The notes beneath the pieces were generated by a model. It saw only the letters and a list, made by a program, of their open reading frames with translations, had not been told where the DNA came from and searched no databases. The position numbers were made by a program, and so were the translations under genes. A DNA stretch of 64,000 nucleotides from Torreya grandis (taxonomy: Eukaryota; Streptophyta; Pinopsida; Cupressales; Taxaceae), in assembly GCA_037957365.1 (NCBI GenBank), contig JARHVA010003263.1, positions 353,501 to 417,500 of the forward strand, given 5' to 3'. Below are positions 24,906 through 37,312 of the stretch, piece by piece; within the stretch, counting starts at the first letter, position 1, and each line of letters begins with the position of its first letter.

Positions 24906-25616
24906 AAACATCCTGAAAACATCCCTAGATTACTTTCTAATTGCTTGATTATAGCCAACTTCCTATCACAATTAAAACTATATTCTAATAATCTAATAAA
25001 ATTCAGGTTGACCATCTAGTTAGCTTTTACTTTTCAAGTTGATTGCTTGCTCTTTTCTCAATTTTATTTTGTATTGCAAAAAAATGCATTGGCCAACATT
25101 GGTGCAAAGTTTTATGCTATGTGCCTCAATTGGATCAACTTCATTGATCTAATTGATTATTTGTTTCCCTTTATTTATTGATTTTCTAATCAATTATTAA
25201 TTTATTCTTATTTTAGTACACAGTCATTTTAGTTGACACAGTCTCTTATAGACCTTCTAATTTTCCCTATCTATTATACTGAATTGATCTAATTGACCCT
25301 ATATACTTTTGTAGTCTTTGTTTACTATACTAGATCAGCCCAATTGACCCTATACTATTTGTAGACATTGTTCCCTATGCTATATTGACCCAGTTGATCA
25401 TGTACTGCTTTCTACCTTCTCTATTTTCCAATTTAGCTCACTCTCTTTCTTTTTTAGCATTTTATTCATTTCTCTTCAATCATAATGAAGTCTCCTATCA
25501 GAATCTTCTTGGATAAATTGAATCCTTTGAGATACTATATGGGATGTTAATTTTTCCCTCTCTTTTCCTTATAAGAGCACCATCACTCTTGGGGAACCTC
25601 TTCCCCTCCTTTATCC
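24905..25616 (+). other. A1 untranslated leader
   Basis: Lies between the conserved block and the gag start. No protein match. It carries the last members of the GTTGACC motif series and is otherwise T/A-rich. Confidence 0.55.
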
Positions 25617-26900
25617 ATGACTTATAACATGGTGCAAATCACACCATAAGATGAATTTGATGGGACTGACCCTTTCTCTACTTACCAAGATACTTATTAT
25701 CTCCAAAATTTTCAAACTAATGTGGGAACAATTTAAATGAACATAATCAATAATCCCACTCATAATCCATATTCTAAAAACCCTCCCCCTAACACCAGTT
25801 TAGGGAGTGCTCCTACCAACACCAACCCACCTCCTAATACAACTTAACTTCTCTCCCAAGTCATGTAAGAAATGAACATAATGAAAAAATCTAACACTAA
25901 TCAAATGATGCATCTTTACCAACATTTAATTAATATGGAAAATCAACCTCCAACTATCCATCCTCAAGCTAACCCCAATTATATTCTTCCACCTCTTAGA
26001 GATTCCTTAGGAAATGTTATTCCTCAACCCATAATGAATAACAAGATGCTTACAACTATTCAAAATGATCCTTTATCCCATTTTATTTTATCCATTGATA
26101 TTTGTAACATATATCCAACTATCAAGTATGAGGGGACTAAAGACCCTACCTCAACTCTCAAAGCCTTTGGGAATATTTACAAAGAATGGATCCAAACTAA
26201 TACTTTTTCCACAACTAAAATTTTAGTCAAAACGTTCACTAGTGATGTATTATAATGGTATAACCAATTACCACAACACTCTATTTGGTAACTTCAAGAT
26301 TTGGTTAATCATTTAGCTAACAAATTTTAACACAATGATCTTTTAGAAAATTGTCTTAGACATTTCATCAATGCTAAGCAATCCCCCACTAGATCAACAC
26401 ATGACTTTATCAAAATATGGAAATCATTGGCCTATAAAGCCAACTATAACATGACTGATGATAACTTATTTAAACTCTTTATCACTACTGACTCCTTTTC
26501 AATACAAGGTTTGAACATTTACTCCAAAAAAACTTAATGAAGATCTTAACCAAGCTAAATGTCAAGACTTTATTAAGAAATAATTTGAACCTAATCCTAA
26601 ACTTTTAAAAGGAATTTTTCAAACATCTACCAATGATATTACTAATAATACTTCACAATCCAAACTTAGAGTTGTCAAAATTGATATTCCTTCACCTTCT
26701 CACACACCTCTCTCTATTCATCTACTGAAACAATTTCTACCACCCTCTAAGCCTTTCATTTAACTAATAATCCTCCCAAATGGTATGATCCTAATCTATT
26801 TTTTTGGTTCCATGATGACATTAGTCATTCCCATGAGTCTTGTAGAGGTCTCACTAATTTTTTTGTTTATTATATGCTTGGTTATTCATTTAATCATGAA
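25617..26900 (+). pseudogene. A1 Gag, broken
   Basis: I chose the ATG at 25,617 because the frame from it (MTYNMVQITP, a stop, DEFDGTDPFSTYQDTYY) runs in phase into the open segment 25,872-26,255. That segment contains a Pro/Asn-rich stretch and the Gag core start YEGTKDPTSTLKAFGNIY. In phase after the stop, WYNQLPQHSIW, LVNHLANKF and HDFIKIWKSLAYK fit the Gag core, so the stops are point changes. The knuckle at 26,805-26,843 reads WFHDDISHSHESC; the expected C-x2-H-x4-H-x4-C has lost its first Cys and keeps the rest. Gag would have formed the particle. Confidence 0.85.
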
Positions 26901-27479
26901 TCCATGATCAACCTTCATCATCAAGAATACACCAATACCTCTCAAAAGTGGCAAGATTCTAAAGCTTCTACTTCAAATAATCAAAAATCTTTTTTCTACA
27001 TCCAATAATAAACCTAATACCAAGGATGTTTATGCTATTGATGTTGATTATCACCAATATTACAATAATTTTCAATATGTTAACACTACTAAAGTCAATT
27101 ATTGTCATAAGTTGTCTCACAAAGATTTTATTACCAAACCTAAGAAGCCATCCACAAAAGAATAAATTCTCAAGGACACTAGCACTACTACTCTAGCTTA
27201 AGAAGTACATTAGGAACCACTTCCTCCTTACAAACCTCCAACCACATCCATTCGTTCAAAAGCTAATTTACCTTCTAAACCTCATATTGGTTGTTCTAAA
27301 TCTCATTGTAACTTTCTTGAAGAACTCAACTGTTTATGGATTTGATTTGTAATTCCCCCTATCATCACAAGTTCCTCATGCAACAACTTCAAGAAATTGA
27401 ATATCCATCCTCTATAAATGAATAACCACCTCCTATTAAATCTCAACCTACCAACATAAATACCATTGAAACTATGTGT

Positions 27480-27910
27480 CCTTCTTTCAAGACTTCCATT
27501 GAACTCCTTGAATAGGACATGATTAACGATGAAATTCTCTTTCATGTTGATGATCCACCATTTTTCATTAAAATATCCATTAATACTACCCTTATCCATA
27601 AAGTTCTAGTTGATGAAGGTTCTAGTATTAATGTGACATCTTTATGGGTTATCCAATAACTTGGTCATAACAAGGATCATCTTAAGCAAACTTGTCTCAC
27701 TTGTCATGGTTTTGATAAGATAAATCAAAATCCACTTGGATGTATTTAGATTCCATTTTTAATCATACCTAAGACCATTCACACTAAGTTCATGATCCTT
27801 GATTTACCCTTATCTTATGACATACTCCTTGGTCATCCATGGACTCATCGAATGAGGGCCATTGCTTCTTTTGATAGCCAATGCATTAAATTCTTACACA
27901 ATGGAAAATG
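27480..27910 (+). pseudogene. A1 aspartic protease, broken
   Basis: VLVDEGSSINV (from 27,606) matches the '.LIDGGSS.N' active site, with catalytic Asp at 27,612-27,614 and Glu where the first Gly is usual. LSYDILLGHPWTHRMRAIAS (near 27,810) matches the '.Y..LLGRPWIH...A..S' strand region, followed by QCIKF. A2 also has DEG, so the substitution may predate the split. About 1 kb of linker follows before RT. Confidence 0.85.
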
Positions 27911-28929
27911 ATATAAGCATGAAGTTGATCAAAGCCCATTGAGCATTCAAATTCCTAATCCCAAATCCTAATATCATATTCCTAAAATTCTTAATATCAA
28001 TAGTGATCATTTATCCAAGTTCATCAACATGAATCCTGATTTACAAGTTACTCTTGTAGATTTTGATGATGATGAACCTAATGATTTTTAACATATTTAC
28101 AATACTACCAAGATACCTCCCTACATTTCACAATGGATTCATACTTATCTATTACCAAGAGACCATACTATTCCTCTCATTTATTAGATTACTTATTTCC
28201 CCCCTCCATGCAATGCTCAAAAACTTTCTTTACCTAAAGATGCCTTCACTTGTAATGACTTTAAAATGACCAAATTATTTCAAGATCCTCTCATTATGTC
28301 TCCTCATACGTTTAGTAATATCAATATTTCACTTTCTAAAAATCCCCCTAACTCTCAAGCATGTATAATTTATCCAATATATGATGATAATTATATAGTA
28401 GCCCAAGTTCAATCTTGAGACTTGGATATCTAGCACTATCAAAAAACCCTAGCTCAAATTCATGTTTTTTATGAGGATGTGCATACTATTTAAATGGATT
28501 GTAACTTATATCTTGAGGGTCATGTGCCTCCTACCAACTATCCTCTTATTGATATTCCTTAGGTGGTAGAGCAAATTATACCTTCCAAACCTCTATAAAT
28601 TATAGCATATCCTTTATCACCTATCGATCCAATCATTGCATTTGATCCTTCTCCCATTACTGAAACCATCGACACCCCAATCTCTTTCCATCCATCTACT
28701 TCTCCTACTCCTGAGATTATACTTGATGCCAAGGCAACTAATTTTCATTAGATACATTATGATTATGATATCCATGGTGATAAAATTCTAGATCTCAAGG
28801 TAGATGTTAAGTATTATGGTCCTCTTCCCACCCTACCTAGTGATGAAGCTATTCTTGAAATACTTCATGCTCTAGAACCATAACTTCCTTGACAACATCA
28901 TAAACTTAGGAGATTTAAAATTAAAACCC

Positions 28930-29960
28930 CTTTTTTTAATAACTTCATTGCTAGTATTGATCCTAAAACTAGTTTTATTTATACCTTACCTAATGCACCA
29001 TACCAATTTCAAGATGGTAATGCCATGCTTATTGAAGAAACCAATTGTATTAAATATGGTACTCCATCATATCTTTGACCAATTACTATATCTCATGAAC
29101 TCTCACCTACCAAAAATGATAATTCTCGCTTGTTTTTTGATAAGTATCATGAGGTTTTTGATAAGATCCATGAGGACATGCTTGGTATTGACCCTAGCAT
29201 TGTGGTGCATAATATCATTACTTATCCTAATATCAAGCCTGTGCATCAAAATAAAATTAAAAATCCACTTCAATTTTCCACCTTATGTCATAAGGAAATC
29301 ATCAAATTACTTGATGCTAAATTTATCAAATGAGTGGACTATTTTGAATGGGTTTCCAATATTATCCCTATTTGGAAAAAGGTCACTATGTTCATTCACA
29401 TTTATATTGATTTTCATAATATTAACCTCACTTTTCCCAAGGAAAACTTCCCTTTACCTTCAATATATGCCATCATCAATTCCATAGCTAGTTATAAATG
29501 TTATCTCTTATGGATGGCTTCTTAGGATATAATCAGATTCATATTTCCCATGAGGACCAACATAAGACTACTTTCACCATGGAATGGGGCACCTATTGCT
29601 ATGTCAAAATGCCCTTCAGCCTAAAAATGCTAGAGTTACTTAACAATTAAAAATGATTCACATATTTCATGATCTTATACATAAAATTATTTAAACCTAT
29701 GTGGAAGATCTCATTACTAAATCTAAAATTTATCAGACTCATTTATCAGATTTTACTATCATCTTTGATCACCTTCTTAAATACCAAGTTAGTTTCAATC
29801 CTTACAGATGTGTTTTTGGTGTCACATATAGACAATTATTAGTATTCTTAGTCTCTCTATATGACATCGATGTTGACCCCACTAAGATTAGTTTTATAAT
29901 CAACATGCCCATTCCTTGATCTATTCCTGATATTCATGCTTACTTAGGAAAACTTGGGGC
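28930..29960 (+). pseudogene. A1 reverse transcriptase, broken
   Basis: Blocks appear in order in changing frames: HEDMLGIDPSIVVHN and ITYPNIKPVHQ (29,172-29,245), LLDAKFIK, IYIDFHNINLTFPKENFPLP (near 29,400), then LMDGFLGYNQIHISHEDQHK (from 29,507) and WGTYCYVKMPFSLK. The first catalytic Asp is kept (29,513-29,515). The active-site box is YVED at 29,698-29,709 instead of YVDD. VSFNPYRCVFGVTYRQLL follows, matching the '.LNP.KC.FGV..GK.L' thumb start. Frameshifts split the domain into at least three frames. Confidence 0.9.
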
Positions 29961-30059
29961 AATCAGTTGATTCATCCCTAAAATGGCTTATCACATTCCC
30001 TTAGTAAATTCTCTTCTCAAAAAAAGTACTATTTTATAATGGATGGACCCTTGTAAAAA

Positions 30060-31090
30060 ATCATTTGATAACATGAAAGAGTCATTGCTTCATCCACCTA
30101 CACTTTGTCCTCCTTCCTATTATCAGCCCTTGATTATATATAGTTATTTTACACCATATCAGTTGGGGTAATGCTTACCCAACATGATGATATTGAGTGA
30201 GAGTATGATATATAATACATTAGTTTAGGCCTCATCAATTATGAAACATGTTATACCAAAATTGAATGTGATTGCTTCACCATCTATTTTGAAACTAAAA
30301 AGCTTTGCCATTACATGCTTTACTAGACTACTTATGCCATCATTCATTCTAACCCCCCATGTCACTTATTTTCTAAAGCCTTTCTTCCCAAAGATAGAAT
30401 TGGAAAATTGATGGTCCTCATGGAATTTTATCTCCACATAACCACTTAAAAATCTATTAAAGGGCAAATCATATTTGATCAACTTGTTACAACTCCCAGT
30501 CTAGCTACTTTTCCCCTTCAATATAGTCCTCTTGATGATAATATCCTCTATATTGAAGGTCTTAATCAAGATATTTCTATCAAAGATTATTTTCATAACT
30601 TTATTGGTGAACTTTAAGTAAATAATTTTGATGAATATGCTATTTCTTCTAATACTACTAAACCTAAAGTAGTTATTAAGGATCTTCTTGAAATTAATGT
30701 TGACTTACATGAGGATACTTAGAACCTTCACTTTGATGGTGATTAATGCATTCTTACAATTCATCTTGGTAAAATAATCCCTTTAGAATTTCACTTCACA
30801 TTTGATGTCACCAATAATATGGCCAAGTCCGAATCTCTCATTTTAGGCATGAAATCTGCTCTTGACTTAGGAATTCAATACCTACATGATTTAGGTGATT
30901 CTTAGCTTATTTGATGCCAAGTCAATAATTATTATAAATGCAAAAGAAAAAATCTCATTTCTTATCATCAAATTGTAACCACTCTTGCTAAATATTTCAT
31001 CTCTTTCACTATTGAGCCTATCCCTAGAGATTAATATTCCATTACTAATTTCCTGGATTCTTCAACTTCTCTCTTTCATCCACACCAAGT
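30060..31090 (+). pseudogene. A1 RNase H region, broken
   Basis: From about 30,720: NLHFDGD (catalytic Asp in FDGD kept), IIPLEFHFTFDVTNNMAKSE, SLILGMKSALDLGIQYLHDL and ISYHQIVTTLAKYF. These match the plant gypsy RNase H blocks '.LYFDGS', 'EFD.TNNMAEYEALILGL..A.+LGI' and 'PYH......L...F'. The connection segment upstream (30,100-30,300) is degraded. In life it removed RNA from RNA-DNA hybrids. Confidence 0.85.
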
Positions 31091-31279
31091 TCTTTTCATT
31101 CCTAATTTTTTTATGAAAATAAGAAAATATCCATCTTCAACTCAATCACCAAAATCTCTTATGTACTACATCAAGGTTATTACCATTAAAAAAATCCTGT
31201 GGTATAAAGACATTATTTAATTCTTGGAACATCAAACTTATCCTCCGAACTTAGACTCTCTCAAAAAGACATGTATTCA

Positions 31280-32390
31280 TAAAGAAGATTTCAAATATGC
31301 ATTTTGACACAACATCCTTTACTATCACAATGTTGAGGGTACCTTGCTCCACTGTGTTATGCAAGATGATTTCCCTCTTTTTTATGAATAAGCACATGGG
31401 GGAATTTGTGGTGGCCAGTATAGCAGACATACTACAACACATAAATTCCTATATATGGGTTACTTTTGGCATACTCTTGAAAAGGATGAAATTCATTTTG
31501 ATAAAAAGTGTACTCCTTTCCAAATTCATGATGATCTAATTCATTTACCTCCATATAAAATTGAAACTATCAAATCTCCTTGGCCACTTTCCACATAGGG
31601 ATTCAATCTCTTTAGCAAATTACCTCACTCCTAGGATGGGCATGCATTTATCATCATCGCTACTGAATATTCTACCAAATGGGTTGAAGCCATGCCCATT
31701 GTTAATTTTACTAGTCCTAATCATTTCTAAATTTTTTATTAATCAAATCATTTTCCACTTTGGTGTTCCCCATACCATGATTTTAGACAATGGTGGTAAC
31801 TTTAAAAATAAGCATGTTAAACAACTTTGTGCTAAATTCAAGATCAATCACAAATTTTCCATGCCTTATCATCTGCAATGAAATGGTTAACCTGAGGCCA
31901 CTAAAAAAATTCTCAATAAAATTATTCAAAAGATAATTCATGAAACACACAAATTTACATCTTCATCTTTACCTTGATCTTTAAGCTTATCGAACTAGCA
32001 TACATATTTCCACTAGGGCAACGTCATTTTGTCTAGTTTATGGTTCTAAATTAGTTATCTCATTAGAAGTTGAGATTCCTCTCTCTGTATATCTCTTCAT
32101 GGTATTATTCTTGATGAAAAAATGCATGAATCTCACCTTCATGCCCTTGATATCCTTGATGATTGCAAAAAAATAGAATAAACATGTTAAAATTCGCACA
32201 TTTAATATTGGTGATCTTATCCTAAAATTATATTAAACCCATGATAAATAAGGTCAATACAACCAAGAATGGTGGGGCCCCTATTTTTTAAAAGTTATTC
32301 TTGGTCCAAGTGACTACCACCTTTAAACCAATGAAGGCCATGTTTTCAAAGATCCCACCAATGTATAATTCCTCAAAAAGTATTTTTCCT
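31280..32390 (+). pseudogene. A1 integrase, broken
   Basis: The zinc-binding region is readable from about 31,300 (AHGGICGGQYSRHTT, then MGYFWHTLEKD and KKCTPFQIH, where the second Cys of C-x2-C is Phe). The core has KSPWPLST-stop-GFNLF, TEYSTKWVEAMPIVNFT, HFGVPHTMILDNGGNFKNK and CAKFKINHKFSMPYHLQ. The first catalytic residue is Asn (31,605-31,607) instead of Asp. The second Asp (31,796-31,798) and the Glu (31,894-31,896) remain. The C-terminal part WWGPYFLKVILGPSDYHL then GHVFKDPTNV (32,270-32,350) is the 'GPY.V' block. Several stops replace likely Gln or Trp codons. Confidence 0.9.
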
Positions 32391-34620
32391 AAACATTTCT
32401 TTCTTTTCATGATTTTTTATCTACATCTATCTAACACTTTTTGTAGGTTACTTATGTGGATCTCTCCCTCTACAACATTTCTCTCTTGTTACAAACCTTT
32501 GGTTCTTTTTTTGTCTTTTGTTTTTCCTCTTTCTCTCATAAGTTGCATTATAAAACCACAGATAGGACCCAATTTTTCTCATGATGTACCATAGTATTCT
32601 TTCTTTTCATATTCCTTTTACACACTTTTTAGAATCCTTTGGATTTATCTTTTATGAGTTGCACTGTAATACCATGGATAGGACCTGGCCTTCCTCATAA
32701 AATTACCATCATATTATTCTTTTTCAAAAAATGTATTTTTGATCTTTGTTCTCAACTTTAGCTTTTGTTTCTTTTTGATAGATGTAATTTGCACAATAAT
32801 CTATGTTATCATGCTTTCATGCACTTCCTTCATTCCTATGAGAAGGAATCACACTTTACTATCATTGTATCCCTTTTTTCCCTTTATCACATTTTTTTTG
32901 TGATTTGAAGTGATTCAAATTGTTCCATATTCCACTCCTCTTGATTTCATTTCTTTTCACTCCACATTGGATAAAACAAGGTTGAATTCAATATAGCATT
33001 TTTATTTCACCTATATTTATGAGACTCTTAGAACCCATTATATTTTAATTTCTCTCTCTTAGTAACCAAGTCCCAAGTATTCAAATTAAATTCATCTTTA
33101 TCACCTATGTTTAGTTTTCCAAATCTGTATGGAGGAGGAATAGAAAAATCCATCAAGAAAATTAAAATCCAAATCATTTAAAACAAAAGGAAATTATATA
33201 CAAAAGGCAACATATAATCTTAAAAGTCAAAATCACACCAAAATACATGATTCCAATCACATCTCCTATCTCCAATTGAAGCTCAAAATCCATAGTTGGC
33301 CTCACCATAAATTTGAGGTCCATTAGGGTGTGGTAGGGTAGTAGATTAGAATAGGAGAATTCAAAAACAATTATGGTTCTACCTACTTTCTCATATAAGT
33401 ACCCAATATTTATAGTATATCGATGACTCTATAAGGGGTCATGAGGAATAAGGAACACATTGTGAGAAGCGAGGTCTATTTTAATTTTCATGCATATATC
33501 CTTCATGGGATTATCTACATACTAAATTGTTGACCTAAGACTTGTGTAGCTAAGATAATTTCTTTAGATTCCTTAAGGTTGATAATCCTCTTGTTTTGAA
33601 AAACCTAATTTGAGTGTCTTGACTTGGATAAAGATTTCTTCTGCCTAGGATTTTTCTTTACTCTCCCCTCCACCCATTTCAATTCCATCCTTGATAGGTA
33701 AATTATGTTTCTTAATGTGTTTCCCTTCTTCTATATTCACTTCTTCAATTCTTAAAAACATGCTAGTACTAATTTGTTTCAATTTTATCTATCTTAAGAG
33801 AAAAACAACATGATTGAATAACTATGGATTACATTTTTTACACCACAAATTTACATTCTTAGACTTTCTTTACTTTCCTTTTACCATTTGTCATTGTTTT
33901 ACTACCCTTCTATTATAGGCACCTGAGTCTGTACCTTTTCCATTGTTGAGTAAGGTTGGCTTGTTACTTCTCACTCGATAATGTTGTTTTCCCTTTTTCC
34001 ATTATTGAGTGAGATAAGGATTGTTATTGATCATTCATCAATGTTGTTTTACCATTTTTTTCTTCTTTTAACATTTTATATATTTTATTACCATCTTTTT
34101 TGACATGTATCCTTGGTTTGACTTGGTGAGTTTGCCTTGCTTACTTGACGTTTACTTGTTTGATTTTTTCAATATTTATTAGCTTTGGATTTTTAGTTAC
34201 TCAATTTACTCTTGCTTTTTTTGACTTGGTCATTTGGTTTAACATAGCACTTATCATCCTAGCTTGCCAAATTACCAAGTATGTCTTATCCTCATAGCAC
34301 CAATTATCTTGGATTTTTTGCATTTATTTATTTTTCTCTTTAGTTTTATATTATTGGGTTTGTTGAAAGTAGTCTCTGTGCCCTCCACAATCAAAAATAA
34401 TAAAATAGAAGACAATCATCTAGTGATAAAGGTAAGTTAAGGTATGCATCACATCTAATTTTTAGTTATTTCCTTTTTAGTCATTTACTTTCAATTATTT
34501 TTCCTTTAAAAATACTCTAACTTTTTTTTAGCATCAATGTTATGTGTTCTTATGTTCTTTCTCAAAGCACCATACTATATTGCGCCTTAGTGACATGTAA
34601 TGAGCTTCAAGTGGGGTATA
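32390..34620 (+). other. A1 non-coding tail between integrase and 3' LTR
   Basis: 2.2 kb rich in T and C on the + strand, with no protein match. It holds a two-copy duplication of about 80 bases (near 32,531 and 32,647, marked by AGTTGCA and ATAGGACC) and a 59-base minisatellite (33,935-34,060). It ends in CAAGTGGGGTATA, a short purine-rich run that may be the polypurine tract, directly before the 3' LTR. Confidence 0.6.
33935..34060. repeat. 59-base minisatellite, about two copies
   Basis: TTTTCCATTGTTGAGTAAGG starting near 33,937 returns 59 bases later as TTTTCCATTATTGAGTGAGA. Each copy is followed by a TCACTC/TCATTC word and ATGTTGTTTT. Confidence 0.75.
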
Positions 34621-35804
34621 TGTATACACATAATATTTTCAACTTTTATCAAATATTAATGCTTTACAGCTTTTAGGGACCTATCAAGACTCAATATTTC
34701 TAAGTTCATGCCCTAAGGGGTGCACCATGAAAGGGGTGGGTAGACCTTTGGTGCTTCATAGGATTGTTGTCCCTTATTACCACATTATTACCAATATAAC
34801 CAGCTCTTAAAAACATTCCCTAAGCTATTACTCCTCACTTTCACACTCATCCAATATTTTTAATCTTTCCATCTTTGTTTTCCTCACCTTAGTAACTTTT
34901 TATTAGTTGGTTATACTGGGTCGACTGGGTTGACCTTATACTTTTTTGATTAATTGTCACTTAGGAATTAGTTACGTATTTGGCTAACCTAGCTTAGGAC
35001 CTAGTGAATAATTGACCAAAATTATACAGGGTCAACTAGGTTGACCCTATTAGCTGACATTTTTAGAAGGTTTTAGGGAAAGATCCACCTATAAATACAA
35101 GATTATTTTATCATTATTTCAATATGCAATCAATATTTATTATTCACTCGCACTTCTTTACAATATTCTCTTCCACCATTATACTTGAATATTCTTAGCT
35201 TAAGATTTCTACTTGGAGAATATAGTCTTGTGGATAAGTCATAGATGATTTGGCATTTCTTAGTGATCCTTATAAACCACAAAAATATCTTATGAATCCC
35301 CATTGGCCAAGGGAGAGATTGAGTCTCAATGGATTCACATTCAGGTAGGTATTTTCTAACTTTGCTCCTCTATTTAGTAGATATAAGTATCATAAGTATT
35401 GTCTTTAAATAATATTACTCTTCATATTCCATGTATTAGGTTCTTACTCATACTTATCTTAATTGAGATTCTCCTATACATGTTTTGATTTTTTACTAAC
35501 CCCTCATGTTGTGCCACAAGCTTTAGTGAGCACTAGATTATATTTACTTTCTTATTATTAGCATAGGTAAAATATTAAAACCTAGGAGCCCCTTAGGTTT
35601 ATTACATGATTATGCCATACTAGAAGCTTTGGAACCCTCCTTATCATAGTGTATTGTGATAAGGTCTCCCCTAATCAAGTCTAGTGGATCCCCATATTGG
35701 TCATGCTACCACTTAACAAATGTATTCCCAATCGGAAGTGTAGGTAAGATCTATCTTCTCTAAGCTAGGATTAATTTATAGGTATGTTGCATTTTTGATT
35801 GCAT
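34621..35804 (+). repeat. A1 3' LTR, truncated at the right
   Basis: Aligns with 22,731 to about 23,905, with visible substitutions and small indels, including the GTGCACC/GGGGTGGGTA region, the TATA box at 35,090 and CTATCTTCTCTAAGCTAGGA. Similarity ends after TTTTGATTGCATA near 35,804. The remaining part of the LTR seen in A1's 5' copy is missing. Confidence 0.9.
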
Positions 35805-37312
35805 ACATATAAGAGTGTTTCCATTTGATATAGTCTTCTATGTATGAGTTATAGCTTCCCTAGATGCATTTATAGTATGATATGTAATCTCTTGAGAAAC
35901 AATGTGCAACATTTAATCTATAAGGAACAATCTTTAACTGATATCCTTACATTTACTATATCATTTCTTAGTGGACTACCTAATTATGATGCATGTGAGT
36001 GTGAAATAATAACCAACAAAAATCACTAGTTGTAAAACACTTGTCCACAAAGAAAACAACCCTAGAAGTAATCCATTGAGACAATAGAGCCTTATTTTCT
36101 ACTCAACCCTTCCCTCTTTTTGAAGTTTATTTGATTGAGATATACCCACTTTAGAATAAGATCCATCCAAACCAATTATGTTTTAATTTATTTACTAGGA
36201 TTCATTTCACTAAAATGACACTTGGTTAACAACCTACATGTTTAATCTACTATTCCAATACCTAGTTGTATAACCCATACATGCAACTAGTGCCCTAGAT
36301 TGGAGTTTACCTCCATTGAGATCTTAAAACATTAGAGGCTACCTTATTAATTATAAGGGTTTGCACAACACCCACTTCAATAGATTCTCCAACTTATGTG
36401 CATGTGTGTAACATTATTTTCAATCTATAATTCAAATATATATGTTTATATTTGATACTTGGCACCATGTAAATTTGATTTTTTAATTTATACTAGGCTT
36501 TATGTATTGAATTTGTGTTTTTACATAAACATTTGAGATGTGAATATTGATTCTAATAATTTTCTAAGAGATTTATAAGTGATTAATCAATGTTGTTGAG
36601 ACTTTCCAAGTGAATAATAACCATAGAGGTGATATCTATTTATTAATGACTCTTTGTTATTAAAATTTTATGACATACCCATGAAATGTGTCTAAGCTGA
36701 ATTAATGGATACTTCCCAACTTAAACAATATCCATTGAATTCTCCTTTAAACCATTATAAAATTTACACAACTAGGCTAATTGCCACTCTTTACGATTAT
36801 AGAATATGTGTGTGTGTGTGTGTGTGTATAACAAGTTTATACTAAATAAATATATCTTTCAAATAGAGGTGATTAAGTTTATATGTGGGTATAAAAATAG
36901 ATGAAAGTGTGCTAAATAGGCAAATATGTGTGCATTATCCAAGTTTTTCAAATTAAATCAAATTAAACATTACTGAAGTGCCAAATATTAAATTTATGTG
37001 TTTATGTATGTTTCCTTTTAATTTAATATTTAAAATGCTAATTAAAAGGATAAAAGAATAAAATTTGGTATGTAGGATAAAAAAAATTGATGTTTAATGG
37101 TACAACTATCATGTATCAATTTCTCCATGTAATGTTTTTAAGAATCATAATAGAAAAAATCCTCTCTCAATAAGAAATATGAATTATATTAAATCATTGA
37201 AAATATTAAAATTTAAAATAATGAATGAATACAGGTTATGTTATGTAACCCAAGTAGTTACTTATTGAACTATATTAGATAAAATTATGAGGTGAACATC
37301 CCTAAGGAGGTG
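35805..37312. other. Unassigned filler between the A1 3' LTR and the A2 5' LTR
   Basis: AT-rich DNA with no recognisable protein and no pair elsewhere in the window. A 61-codon open frame at 35,844-36,029 has no family I know. It contains a (TG)10 run at 36,807-36,827. It ends in CCTAAGGAGG just before TGTGTATACACA, resembling a polypurine tract. It may be insertion or deletion filler, or the tail of another A-type element. Confidence 0.5.
36807..36827. repeat. (TG)10 microsatellite
   Basis: 21 uninterrupted bases of alternating T and G. Confidence 0.95.

Larger units (their letters stand above)
23020..25400. repeat. Dispersed array of GTTGACC/GGTCAAC near-palindromes
   Basis: Short words with the pattern GGTTGAY-N-TCAACC or GATCRAC-N-GTTGAYC recur. 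Examples are GGGTTGACCTATA (23,032), GGTCGATTGGGTTGACC (near 23,140), GGGTCGACTACATCGACCC (near 23,993), GATTGACCCAGTCAACC (near 24,054), AGTTGACCCAATCAACC (near 24,113), GATCGACTTTGTCGATG (near 24,411), GATCTAATTGACCC (near 25,285) and TTGACCCAGTTGATC (near 25,385). Weaker copies occur in the 3' LTR (34,917; 35,029) and in A2 (38,690-39,090). Confidence 0.75.
22731..35804 (+). mobile_element. Ty3/gypsy retrotransposon 'A1', near full length, degenerate
   Basis: A 5' LTR starting TGTATACACATAATATTTTC at 22,731 is matched by a 3' LTR starting with the same word at 34,621. Between them, on the + strand, lie leader, gag (25,617), protease, RT, RNase H and integrase (to about 32,390) and a 2.2 kb non-coding tail with a purine-rich GTGGGG before the 3' LTR. 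The 3' LTR aligns with the 5' one for about 1.18 kb and then stops at 35,804, so the right end is truncated and no target duplication can be tested. A third LTR copy (37,313) belongs to A2. Confidence 0.9.

Noticed and set aside
32390..34620. Possible envelope-like or extra gene after A1 integrase
   Set aside because: No frame longer than about 100 codons with a recognisable domain; composition is T/C-rich with tandem duplications.
35844..36029. 61-codon open frame in the filler region
   Set aside because: Short, matches no family I know, and AT-rich DNA yields such frames by chance.
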